From an uncultured Parabacteroides sp. (GTDB lineage: Bacteria > Bacteroidota > Bacteroidia > Bacteroidales > Tannerellaceae): DNA of 51,640 nucleotides. The DNA lies in NCBI GenBank assembly GCA_900552465.1, contig URZO01000021.1, forward strand, positions 1 through 51,640. The letters run 5' to 3'. Positions 16,484 through 25,585 of this stretch are shown in pieces; position 1 is the stretch's first letter, and each line of letters starts with the position of its first letter. A model generated the notes under the pieces. The model saw nothing but the letters and a program-made list of their open reading frames with translations, had not been told where the DNA came from and ran no database searches. The position numbers and the translations under genes are program-made.

Positions 16484-18655
16484 CTATTTCCACACACGAT
16501 AAACCGGATAATCTTTTCTATAATCAACCACATATCCATCTATCCCGTCAGTCACATATAAACAGCCATCTTTTATCTGCACATAAGGAGACTGATAAAC
16601 ATATCCATTCGCCCAATTTTCATAATCAAACGCTTTGTCATTCAACCAAGCTTTAGCTCTAAAACCAATTTCATTATACTGCATCTTCAATTTATCCCCT
16701 TCCAGATTTTTATACTCAATTTCATTCTGTGTTTGAAAATGAGATAAATCCACCCGGTTTTCAATTTGAAACGCTTTAACAAAAGATTCAAAAGATTCAT
16801 AATCTTTCTTTTCTGCAGAATCTAATACATATCCAGATTTTTTCCCATATACAGACAAAATCCAATATTGTTCCAAATACTTATGTATCTCCAAAATCTT
16901 TTCTTTGGGTAAAAAATCCCAATCGTCCGAACGAATCCATTCATAATCAGAAAGCGGAAATATCACAATATAAGTCTCATTTGCCTCTATAAAAATAGCC
17001 CCATCCGTTTCCAACACTTTATCTACCTTTTTCGGTATATACAACCACGATGAAGCCGATAGTTTTGATCGCTCAAAATAAGAACAGACAGATCCTAGCG
17101 TTAATTGGGAAGGGAAACGCAATATTTCTAACCTTTCATTCGCACTATTAAAACGCTCTCGCTCTTCATCTGTTAATATCCTGCCAGGTTTTTCTCCAGT
17201 ATCAGCAGAAACAAGAATCAAAGAGCGCCTATTATGAACCGATTGCGAATACTGACTATGACCAGACGGTCCCAAACGATACGGCTGTTGCCCCCCAAAA
17301 GTTAACGGTCCATCTTTACCTTGCGCAACTAATGACCAAACCACTTGCTGATTTGGATTATCCAGCATTGTCATATAAATATTCCCTAAACCATAACTGT
17401 CCGACCTAAAAAATGATTCCTGAAATGTATTTGCTTTATTCATATGATAAGTAGGACGTCGCATATAAGCTTCAAAAGGATATGAAATATTTCCGCTTAA
17501 TATATTGTATATAACTTTATTAGGACGATATCGAGTCGTGGCTTGATGAAGATGTACCTCTGCGTCCGACATATTCTTGCTTCCCTTTCCCGTAAAAGCC
17601 CATGTTAAAGTTTCCATTTCACTTGGTGCCAAAGGGCTTAGGAAACCACGTTTCTGCCCACCCGCAATCGTATTGTCAACACATTTCAAGCCATATGTCA
17701 AAAAATCATAGTCCAACATAAATTTAGCCATCTGACAAAAATCTTCTTTTTTCGAAAAATCATATAAATTCATCCAAGCATAAATTGAATGAGGATAATA
17801 TATATGGGAATCATATTCTCCATTCCCAACCCTTAAAAGTTTATGAAAAAAATCACGAAACATATTCGGCACAATTTTTTTCACCTCCCCTATTGAATAT
17901 CCTGATATTTTAGCGTCCGGAGAAAATAATTGAGCATAAACAAGTGCAGATGTACGCCACATTATTTTATGGTTTTCTGTACCTCCATCTGTAAAACCAC
18001 CACCTAACACACCCTGTTTCTCTTCTGGGAAACCAACTAAATTATAAGCCTTTTTTAATGGAGCATACTGCCTGTCTCCATCCGAAGGACGTCTTTTCTC
18101 TGCATAATTTCCTACAATATCAGCATACCGGCTCCGCCATTTTTCATCCATATTATCAGCTAATAATCCATAAAAACGTGTCCAATTTGTTGCTGCGAAA
18201 TGGTATTGTTGAGCCATATTTCCCGGAATGGAGACAAATGCCAAAGCCGTTTTGTCGTCCGTTTTTTTTAAAAGGACAGCTGTTGCCGGATTTAAATCAT
18301 ACTTTAAAGGATCTCCTCCAAATACTACTATTTCCCCAGCATTATTCCTCATTTTTGGACCAAAATAACCAGTAGGACCTTGCTTATACAAACGACCTGT
18401 ATATGGAGAGACTACACTTTCACTCTCTAATACCCAACTATACACAGGCAACCCTGTATCCGGACATTTGGAAAAAGCTTTTGATCGTAGAGTAAAATCT
18501 ATTTCAGATAACTTATCGACAGCATTGCAAGTCCTTCTGTAAAATCCATTTTCGTCCGGATAAGTAGTAACATCCCAACTTTGCTGTGCAGATATAAACT
18601 GCATCGAACATAAAAATATGCCATAAAAAAACACTTTCATAATCACAATTTTCAT
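16484..18655 (-). CDS. Secreted lyase-like protein of unknown family (TENH-type)
   Basis: The 723-residue protein has a signal peptide (KVFFYGIFLCSMQFISAQ); a start at 18640 is also possible. GGTENHKIMWRTSAL places His229 in the shared TENH...RTS motif. GNGEYDSHIYYPHSIYAW places Tyr286 in the GxGE..S.IY motif, and GGQKRG follows. The smaller downstream protein shares these motifs, so the two are divergent paralogs. The C-terminal ~330 residues look beta-rich. Because the PUL encodes a GH105 enzyme but no familiar lyase, this pair may supply the 4,5-unsaturated uronide. Its 3' end overlaps the longest reading of the next gene by ten bases. Function is inferred. Confidence 0.78.
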   Translation of the reverse strand: MKIVIMKVFFYGIFLCSMQFISAQQSWDVTTYPDENGFYRRTCNAVDKLSEIDFTLRSKAFSKCPDTGLPVYSWVLESESVVSPYTGRLYKQGPTGYFGPKMRNNAGEIVVFGGDPLKYDLNPATAVLLKKTDDKTALAFVSIPGNMAQQYHFAATNWTRFYGLLADNMDEKWRSRYADIVGNYAEKRRPSDGDRQYAPLKKAYNLVGFPEEKQGVLGGGFTDGGTENHKIMWRTSALVYAQLFSPDAKISGYSIGEVKKIVPNMFRDFFHKLLRVGNGEYDSHIYYPHSIYAWMNLYDFSKKEDFCQMAKFMLDYDFLTYGLKCVDNTIAGGQKRGFLSPLAPSEMETLTWAFTGKGSKNMSDAEVHLHQATTRYRPNKVIYNILSGNISYPFEAYMRRPTYHMNKANTFQESFFRSDSYGLGNIYMTMLDNPNQQVVWSLVAQGKDGPLTFGGQQPYRLGPSGHSQYSQSVHNRRSLILVSADTGEKPGRILTDEERERFNSANERLEILRFPSQLTLGSVCSYFERSKLSASSWLYIPKKVDKVLETDGAIFIEANETYIVIFPLSDYEWIRSDDWDFLPKEKILEIHKYLEQYWILSVYGKKSGYVLDSAEKKDYESFESFVKAFQIENRVDLSHFQTQNEIEYKNLEGDKLKMQYNEIGFRAKAWLNDKAFDYENWANGYVYQSPYVQIKDGCLYVTDGIDGYVVDYRKDYPVYRVWK

Positions 18656-18735
18656 ATTAGATATTTCATTATAACTTTCGTCTATTTATCTCAAAAGTCA
18701 CATCAGAATATTTACTATAGACGGATGTTACATTG

Positions 18736-20928
18736 TTATTTTATCATACGGATCCACCTACCACTATATGCGTCTACATTAAAAGAGGATCCTAACACCA
18801 GATTCTCTCCTGTAACAGCATCTTCCATAGATTTATATTTATATCTCTTTGTATCAAGCAATACCTGTTTAGCTTCCCCATCATTCATTATAAAATAATG
18901 ATCCGCAATAGGTGAAGCCAATCGATAAACAATTGCATTTGAACACCGATAAGGAGATTCCCACCCTCCCATAGTATATCGCAAAGTCCAATCCTGCATA
19001 AACTGATTTCCGGGGCTTTGCATACTAAATGAGGCGTCCGTAGCCAATATAACAGCCGTTCCTTTTCCCAATTTGTTTTCTGTAGCAGCCGGTCTACCAG
19101 ACTGGAATGTATCTAATATCTTTGCACGAGTCGGCTTCAAATCAAACACAAACCCTTTCAACTCATAATTTTTAAGGAAATAATGAGTATTATTAGCATA
19201 TTGCATATCATCCAAAGAAACTCCAAAAATTCGTTCAAAGTCAGAACCTACATTTGTATCCAAAACAAGCCCTCTTCCATTCCACCAACCGCTTGGGGCA
19301 TCAAGAACCAAGCGACCTCCATCCTTTACATATCGTTCAAATATTGGAAATAGTTCCTCATTAATAGCCACTTGCGCCGGTAAATAAATAACTTTATAAC
19401 GATTTGCCAATCCTTTTTTCAAGTCATTTGCAGTAACATGTTCCCATGGGATATTAGCATCTATCAATGCACGACTAATTCCGATACGAGATTTAACCGG
19501 ATAATGTTTAAAATGCTCTCTTCCGGGTCCGGAGACAGCAGCCCAAATAGCCTCATTATCCCAATTTACAAAAATACCGACATAGGGTTCTTTATGAGCA
19601 TTCCATAACTCATCCCTAAATTTATTGGCGGCTTTAGCAATCTCCCCTGCACGAATTGCTCTATCCCCAGCCTCATTATGCCTATTTAATAAAGCATATT
19701 CTCCAGATTCCCAACCGGCTCTCCGATAATTCCATGCCCACAGCCCGACTCCTTTGAAACCACCAGCCAAATAAGACAATAACAATTGAGTTATTGTGCC
19801 TTTATCAACCGTATATCCAGCTGTTGTCTCATGGGCTTTCCTTTCCCAACCTTTACTGCCACTAAATTGTTGAGGCCCTCCCGTACTTTCCCAAGTCGCA
19901 GCCCATCCTCCTTTAAACCAATCCACACATATAGAAGACTGCATATAAATACATCGCGTCACTTCATAATCCGTTTCTTCAAAATGCCATGCTAGATGTA
20001 TTGATGGATAAAAAGATCCATAATCCTTCATTACTTCAGCGATGCCTTCCATATCTGTCGCTCGGGATGCAAACGGTAAAAATAACCCCATTTCTCCACC
20101 TGCACGTTGAGGTTGTTCCGGAAATTGAATCTTCTTCGTTTTCTTTATATTATCAATATACATATCAGCCTTAAAGCGTAAAATATCACGAACAAATCCA
20201 TATTCCTTTCCTTTTGACGGAATTACTTCATATCCACTCGGATCTAACACGACAAGAGGATCTTTTTCAAAGTCAACCCAAGACTTATATGGCTTGTCAC
20301 AAATACCCACTTCGTATTGATTCCAAGCTTTTGTCAAATCTTCTATTGTTTTATATTGACTTTTTACCCATTTTTTAAAGAGAGCCACATCTGAAATACG
20401 TAACTTCGAATCAGGTATATGAGAATACAAATCCTTTACTTTCTCCATTTTGTCCCAATTATCCAAATGTTTCTTTAGAATAGTTTGTTGATAATCCAAC
20501 ATTCGTTGATCCGTCCGTATTTGCTTAATAGGCATATCTACAGATATACCTAATTTATTTAACAAATCAGGAGTGATATCCTCCCATCCACCTTCTCCGT
20601 ACCAAAAAGGTATTATACCCTCTTCCAAAGCAATCCGAAGCGTTTCCTTCTCCGGCCATTCCGGAGTCGCCATAGTTTGTTTTAGATTCGTAAAACCTAA
20701 TTTTTTCATTAACCGAAAATGTTCACGCATATCTTGCTCTGTACACCCTGCCCATGGAAGAAAAACCACTCCAAACGGCATCGGAGCTATTTTTCTAATC
20801 TTTTGTTGCATTGGACTATCATGCATCTTATCATACAAATCGTGCAAGAACTCATCTTCTTTCACTTGAGACTTGGAATTCTCGCTCAACAAAAACAAAC
20901 AGCAAACTAAACATACAATCTTATTCAT
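18736..20928 (-). CDS. GH42-like beta-galactosidase family protein
   Basis: The protein has 730 residues and a signal peptide (NKIVCLVCCLFLLSENSKSQ). The N-terminal ~430 residues look like a TIM barrel of GH42 type (MREHFRLMKKLGFTNLKQ, WHFEETDYEV, GFKGVGLWAWNYRRAGWESG). Next comes a Rossmann-like trimerization domain (about residues 450-600: PYVGIFVNWDNEAIWAA, then YKVIYLPAQVAINEELF, RYVKDGGRLVLDAP) and a short C-terminal beta domain. It would remove beta-linked galactose or a related sugar, but I cannot assign the two catalytic glutamates with confidence. An uncharacterised GH42 relative is possible. It sits in the operon 18 bases downstream of the beta-helix gene. Confidence 0.75.
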   Translation of the reverse strand: MNKIVCLVCCLFLLSENSKSQVKEDEFLHDLYDKMHDSPMQQKIRKIAPMPFGVVFLPWAGCTEQDMREHFRLMKKLGFTNLKQTMATPEWPEKETLRIALEEGIIPFWYGEGGWEDITPDLLNKLGISVDMPIKQIRTDQRMLDYQQTILKKHLDNWDKMEKVKDLYSHIPDSKLRISDVALFKKWVKSQYKTIEDLTKAWNQYEVGICDKPYKSWVDFEKDPLVVLDPSGYEVIPSKGKEYGFVRDILRFKADMYIDNIKKTKKIQFPEQPQRAGGEMGLFLPFASRATDMEGIAEVMKDYGSFYPSIHLAWHFEETDYEVTRCIYMQSSICVDWFKGGWAATWESTGGPQQFSGSKGWERKAHETTAGYTVDKGTITQLLLSYLAGGFKGVGLWAWNYRRAGWESGEYALLNRHNEAGDRAIRAGEIAKAANKFRDELWNAHKEPYVGIFVNWDNEAIWAAVSGPGREHFKHYPVKSRIGISRALIDANIPWEHVTANDLKKGLANRYKVIYLPAQVAINEELFPIFERYVKDGGRLVLDAPSGWWNGRGLVLDTNVGSDFERIFGVSLDDMQYANNTHYFLKNYELKGFVFDLKPTRAKILDTFQSGRPAATENKLGKGTAVILATDASFSMQSPGNQFMQDWTLRYTMGGWESPYRCSNAIVYRLASPIADHYFIMNDGEAKQVLLDTKRYKYKSMEDAVTGENLVLGSSFNVDAYSGRWIRMIK

Positions 20929-20946
20929 AACAACAAAATTTTAAGT

Positions 20947-22089
20947 TTATCGAACTTTAATCGGGTAAAAAGTATTATAGGTTGGAGATTTTAAATCTGT
21001 CTCTAAAACAGATTTCCCTCCAAATGAATCATTCATTAAATAAACTCGATTGGGTTTAGCATATTCCGCTCCATTTAATTTGTGATAGGTCACATTATTA
21101 TATACAATATTCCATTTACCTGCAGGTTTATGTTGTCCTGGATCTCCTAACTGAAAACAATGCCAACTATGCCATACAGGAATTATTATTCTATTATTTT
21201 CTACCAAATTATACCCATCATCCCCACTATGAAAATTCACGTCTACTTCAAAATCATTATGAATAGCGACACAATATTTACTATTGACGTGAATAGCATA
21301 ATGGCGAATACGGCGAACTTTCTCATAGCAAGATAATACATATTTTGATCGCATTATATTATAATACCCCATTCCTCCATCACATTTATTATAAGTCCGA
21401 TCTATATAGTTCCTTCGACAAGTAATATGCTCAGAGCTATCTATCCGTATGGCATCACTACCAGACCATAAAATCTGGCAATTATCAATCCAACAATTAC
21501 GAGAATTATTTATCCAGACCATTTCAACAAATAAAGTAGTATCTCTGTTTTCACGAACATGAAAAACTCTTTTATCCCATGATTCATATACATGTTGCTT
21601 ATCAAAAGGTTCAAAATCAGGCGTTACATAACGCACTGTCAGATTTTCTATACCAGCTCTTTCTACGTGGCTCATACAAAGTGCAGCTATAGTCGGTTTA
21701 CCTGTTTTGAAATGATAACCATGCATATCGACCAATATCTGAACAGACTCTTTATTCTCCCCTCGCAAAATCACATTTGAAGGAATCTGTAATGTTTGCT
21801 TCAATAAATAATCTCCGTTTTTTAATAAAACAACTCCCCCTCCTAAACTATGAACCTCCTGAAGAGCATTTTCCCAGTTATCATCAGCTGTCACTACTTT
21901 TTTTATTTCAGTCTTTTCTGAAGATGGGATTCCTCCTTCCACACCCGCTTTTGCCCATTCCTTCATCATCGGATAAGCAGAATCATACAAATCTTCCGCA
22001 AAATAGGCATTATCACCACCTATTAGTTTTTGTGCACTTATAGGTTCAGAACAAACGAACAAAATCAATAAATAAAATTTCCAATTCAT
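20947..22089 (-). CDS. Secreted right-handed beta-helix protein, pectate-lyase-like
   Basis: This 380-residue protein has a signal peptide (NWKFYLLILFVCSEPISAQ). From about residue 65 it shows the repeating short-strand pattern of a parallel beta-helix (GGGVVLLKNGDYLL, IPSNVILRGENKESVQIL, IENLTVRYV, NCWIDNCQILWSGSDAIRID, ITCRRNYI, FHSGDDGYNLVENNRI). This fold is shared by pectate lyases, GH28 and other uronide-active enzymes. It lacks the GH28 NTD/GDD pair in the usual arrangement. A lyase or hydrolase acting on a uronic-acid glycan is possible; family uncertain. It is tightly spaced with both operon neighbours. Confidence 0.72.
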   Translation of the reverse strand: MNWKFYLLILFVCSEPISAQKLIGGDNAYFAEDLYDSAYPMMKEWAKAGVEGGIPSSEKTEIKKVVTADDNWENALQEVHSLGGGVVLLKNGDYLLKQTLQIPSNVILRGENKESVQILVDMHGYHFKTGKPTIAALCMSHVERAGIENLTVRYVTPDFEPFDKQHVYESWDKRVFHVRENRDTTLFVEMVWINNSRNCWIDNCQILWSGSDAIRIDSSEHITCRRNYIDRTYNKCDGGMGYYNIMRSKYVLSCYEKVRRIRHYAIHVNSKYCVAIHNDFEVDVNFHSGDDGYNLVENNRIIIPVWHSWHCFQLGDPGQHKPAGKWNIVYNNVTYHKLNGAEYAKPNRVYLMNDSFGGKSVLETDLKSPTYNTFYPIKVR

Positions 22090-22129
22090 ATTAGCTATTC
22101 TCCATTATTAATTCTATACACCCAATCCT

Positions 22130-23923
22130 TTACCAATTATTCAAAAATGTCTTTTCCAGCAAATAAACTTCCATACCTGCAAATAATACAGCAAATAAAC
22201 CATGAGTATCATCTGTATAGAAAGGCCTATTACAATAATATTCCACATCAGACGAACACATAGTCCCATAACAAATATTGTCGACCGTACCATCCTTATG
22301 TATTTGAGTTTTAATAGCTTCCCAAGCTTTTTGAACAATCGGAAAATACTTTTTTTTATCCAGCCACCCATTCCTAATGCCTCTAGCTATAGCCATTGTT
22401 ATAATAGCTGTTCCTGATACCTCATCTTTTGATTCGGGATAATCCATTACATTATACCAAAAACCTCGATCATTCTGATACTTTATCAACGATTGGACAT
22501 GTGTCCTATAATGTTTCAAAATAGGCTTATAATATACATTTTCCTTTTCCAAGCTCATTAAAACATCTGTCGTTGCCCATATCCCCCAACCATTAGCTCG
22601 CGTCCAATGAGGCAATTTCAATTCAGGTTCACTTGAATACCGAGCGTGCATATACAACTGTACATCCTCATCCCAAACGATCTTATTAAAATCTAATACC
22701 TGTTGTGCCGCATCCTCCAAATAAGTCTTGTCTGAAGTATAACGAGCCGCCTGCACCAAAAAAGGAATACCCATAAACATATCATCCACCCAAGTCGTAT
22801 ATTTCTTCGGAGTTAAACGAGTATAAGCCATTGTACCCGGTAAACGTGTCTGCTTTTTACTATATTGGAGCATTTTATTGACAAAAGCAATATAAGCGTC
22901 TTGATCTTCCAAAGTCCTCTTACTGTTTAATGCATTAATAAAAGGCAGAGCCGGAGCCAATGTAAAATCAAGCAATGGTGTCTCATATATATGATGATTT
23001 GGACAATTAAATGCATTCAATTTTTCAACCTGATAAGCTATAAAAGGAATATTTTTTAAATGATAAGAACAAAAATCATCTGCAAATCTTGCATATTTCA
23101 TATCCCCTGATATATCCGATAACAATTGCATTGCCCATGCCACTCCACCATTGTGGTAATTCCAATTATAATTTGTTCCCCAAGGAGCCGGATCTATAAC
23201 ATCCCCTAACAATTCAATTCGAGGTAAACACCAAGTGACTTTTCCACAAAGTTCCGAATCATACATCCTCCCCCAATGTCCATCCAACATTTCAAGAAAA
23301 TCAGTATCATCCTCTCCAAACGGTCCACATAAAAGCCAGGAAGACAATGCTGCAACATTCCGATCAACATGATCAAGACCTTCTAACGTCAACTCGATCC
23401 GAGGACATTCATCCGTTAGTACAGCTCCCCGATCCGGCTCCCGTTGGAAATAAAACGCCCAATCTTTTCCGCTGGTATTTAACCGAACCAATAATAGATT
23501 CGTTCCTTTTCGAAGGGACAATTTCAATTTATTTCCTAACTCGATACTTCTTTCTTCATGTATTACACCTACTTCTGGTGGGTTTAACCGATTATAAACT
23601 TCTTTTCCATTCAACCACATAATACAATGATCATTATGCGTAAATTGAACATCTAACAAATAATCCTCAGATGAAACAATCGTAGTCAATGCATAAGCAC
23701 AAGCCGAAGAATACGCACCAAAAGTCCGTTCAAAATCAACAAACTTCAAACTCGAAATTTTTTTATCATTATGACTTATCACCAATCGATTTTGAAAGGA
23801 TGTTGTCCGGACTAATTTATTTCCAATCGAACAAATAACCTCTAATGAGGTACGTGTATCTTCCGAAAATGAAAACATTCGAACTAAAAAAAAGAATAAT
23901 ACAATAAGGTAAATTCTTTTCAT
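22130..23923 (-). CDS. GH105-type unsaturated glucuronyl/rhamnogalacturonyl hydrolase
   Basis: The protein has 597 residues and a signal peptide. The C-terminal ~380 residues carry GH105 signatures: YTTWVDDMFMGIPFL with Asp380/Asp381 as likely catalytic residues, HWTRANGWGIWATTDVLM, and EVSGTAIITMAIARGI. Enzymes of this family add water to the 4,5-unsaturated uronic acid left by polysaccharide lyases, releasing it from the oligosaccharide. The N-terminal ~200 residues are extra compared with small GH105 enzymes such as YteR and look like a beta-sandwich (LDVQFTHNDHCIMWLNGKEV). Its presence implies that a lyase acts in the same pathway. Confidence 0.88.
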   Translation of the reverse strand: MKRIYLIVLFFFLVRMFSFSEDTRTSLEVICSIGNKLVRTTSFQNRLVISHNDKKISSLKFVDFERTFGAYSSACAYALTTIVSSEDYLLDVQFTHNDHCIMWLNGKEVYNRLNPPEVGVIHEERSIELGNKLKLSLRKGTNLLLVRLNTSGKDWAFYFQREPDRGAVLTDECPRIELTLEGLDHVDRNVAALSSWLLCGPFGEDDTDFLEMLDGHWGRMYDSELCGKVTWCLPRIELLGDVIDPAPWGTNYNWNYHNGGVAWAMQLLSDISGDMKYARFADDFCSYHLKNIPFIAYQVEKLNAFNCPNHHIYETPLLDFTLAPALPFINALNSKRTLEDQDAYIAFVNKMLQYSKKQTRLPGTMAYTRLTPKKYTTWVDDMFMGIPFLVQAARYTSDKTYLEDAAQQVLDFNKIVWDEDVQLYMHARYSSEPELKLPHWTRANGWGIWATTDVLMSLEKENVYYKPILKHYRTHVQSLIKYQNDRGFWYNVMDYPESKDEVSGTAIITMAIARGIRNGWLDKKKYFPIVQKAWEAIKTQIHKDGTVDNICYGTMCSSDVEYYCNRPFYTDDTHGLFAVLFAGMEVYLLEKTFLNNW

Positions 23924-23959
23924 GGATATCTTTTAAGTTATTATTACAATTCAATATTA

Positions 23960-23981
23960 AGTAATATACTTACATATTACT
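23960..23981. promoter_or_regulatory. Inverted repeat upstream of GH105 gene
   Basis: AGTAATAT-ACTTAC-ATATTACT is a perfect inverted repeat with 8-base arms, in the widest gap of the operon (24036-23924), about 40 bases before the GH105 start. It could be a regulator site or an RNA processing hairpin. AT-richness makes chance formation possible. Confidence 0.3.
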
Positions 23982-24036
23982 CTACTCTATTTTTTCAAAA
24001 AACCTGTAACAAAATTACACGCCCTTCCAAGGACCA

Positions 24037-25554
24037 TTAATCATAAACGCGTATTGATGAATTTTGCAATACATATTTCAAGGTATTGTCTGAAGAAAAA
24101 GCCAATGGCATTCGTAAATACCCCCCTTGTAGATTCCTACCCCACAAAACCTTAAAATCAGTCTGTTTTGCCTTTGAATAATTTGGTCTATGTATGCGTG
24201 AAGAACCATTTTCGATCCTCTCAGGATGCCGCCACAAAAGAGGTGTGCCCTCATTTTCAGGCCAGTCCACAATAAAATTATCGACTACAAGATTCTTAAT
24301 ATTATCCGCCACTATTGCGGCATGTGCTTCACCAACCCCAGGATGTTTGTCTTTATCAGGGAACTGAGAACTACCAGATTCGGGAACCATTGGGGCAGGA
24401 TCTTCAACATACGGGTAACGTAGCATAACATCTCTCAAAACAATATTTTCTATAACACACCCTTTTTCTGCAGTCAACAAGATTCGTCCTTCCGTTTCAC
24501 AAATAAAATTACTAATCACTACATTCCGTATTGATCCAAATCGTTTATTGGAATCCGTTCGATGTGCCATAATAATAATCGGGCGATTAAAAACTAATGG
24601 AGCATTCGTATTAGCCGTAATATTTGTTATTGTAATATTATTATAATCAGCATCTTCTTTCACATAAATACCCACTACCCGTGACGATTTATTAATCACA
24701 CAATTACTAAACGTAACATCAGACATATCCTTAAACGATTCGACACATCCCATTTTCAACCCTACACACAAAGTTTCTATAATACAATTCGTAACCGTAA
24801 CTCGCCTACAATCCCTGCTATCAGGCGTTGTCTTTAAACATATCGCATCATCACACGTCTTTATATAGCAATCTGAAACAATTACATCATGACATCCCGT
24901 GATATCAATTCCATCCGAATTAGGGCTATACAAATTATTCACAATGTTAACAGACTGTATTTTAACAATATCACAATCATGAACATGTAAATTCCATCCT
25001 CCTCCCGTTTTAATATTAACATCCCTAATCGTAGAATTTTTACAACGAACAAATTCTATCAACGGACTTACTTTCTGTTCCTTCGGTTTAAGCCAACGAG
25101 GAGTAATCATTCTTCCATGATCATCTTTCTCATATTCCTGCACAAAAAACTCACCATTACCATCAATGATTCCACGTCCTTCTATTGAAACATTTTCTTG
25201 ATCAATTGCACAAATAAGATGATAAGGTTGCCGGTCCCTATTATGCCCCCAAGTCAATTCCTTATAATCTTTTATATCCGGAGAACCTAATAGCTTTGCC
25301 TGTTCAGCTAAATACAAAGTGACATTCGATTTAAGAAATATTGTACCCGTCAAATAAATTCCATTCGGGACATAAACAACTCCTCCACCATTTCTTGCAG
25401 CTTGATCAATCGCCCTTTGCAAAAATGGTGTATTCAATGTCAAACTATCCCCTTTAGCCCCATAATCCAAAACAGAATAATAGCAATTACTATCTCGTAT
25501 ACAAGAAGAAAAACAGACCATATAACACATCCATATAAACAAAAACTTTTCCAT
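24037..25554 (-). CDS. GH28 family (polygalacturonase-type) protein
   Basis: The protein has 505 residues with a lipoprotein-like N-terminus (FIWMCYMVCFSSCIRD; Cys about residue 18). It is a right-handed beta-helix with the GH28 opening (DYGAKGDSLTLNTPFLQRAI...GGGVVYVPNGIYLTGTIFLKS). Catalytic aspartates are Asp214 in PNSDGIDITG and Asp235/Asp236 in TCDDAICLKT. The usual GHG motif is replaced by CVGLKMG, as in many Bacteroidetes exo-acting relatives. It would cleave galacturonic acid, or a related residue, from pectin-like glycans. It lies just downstream of the GH10-like gene in the same operon. Confidence 0.9.
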   Translation of the reverse strand: MEKFLFIWMCYMVCFSSCIRDSNCYYSVLDYGAKGDSLTLNTPFLQRAIDQAARNGGGVVYVPNGIYLTGTIFLKSNVTLYLAEQAKLLGSPDIKDYKELTWGHNRDRQPYHLICAIDQENVSIEGRGIIDGNGEFFVQEYEKDDHGRMITPRWLKPKEQKVSPLIEFVRCKNSTIRDVNIKTGGGWNLHVHDCDIVKIQSVNIVNNLYSPNSDGIDITGCHDVIVSDCYIKTCDDAICLKTTPDSRDCRRVTVTNCIIETLCVGLKMGCVESFKDMSDVTFSNCVINKSSRVVGIYVKEDADYNNITITNITANTNAPLVFNRPIIIMAHRTDSNKRFGSIRNVVISNFICETEGRILLTAEKGCVIENIVLRDVMLRYPYVEDPAPMVPESGSSQFPDKDKHPGVGEAHAAIVADNIKNLVVDNFIVDWPENEGTPLLWRHPERIENGSSRIHRPNYSKAKQTDFKVLWGRNLQGGYLRMPLAFSSDNTLKYVLQNSSIRVYD

Positions 25555-25585
25555 CTCTCAAAAATTACTAAAAAAATTTCACATA

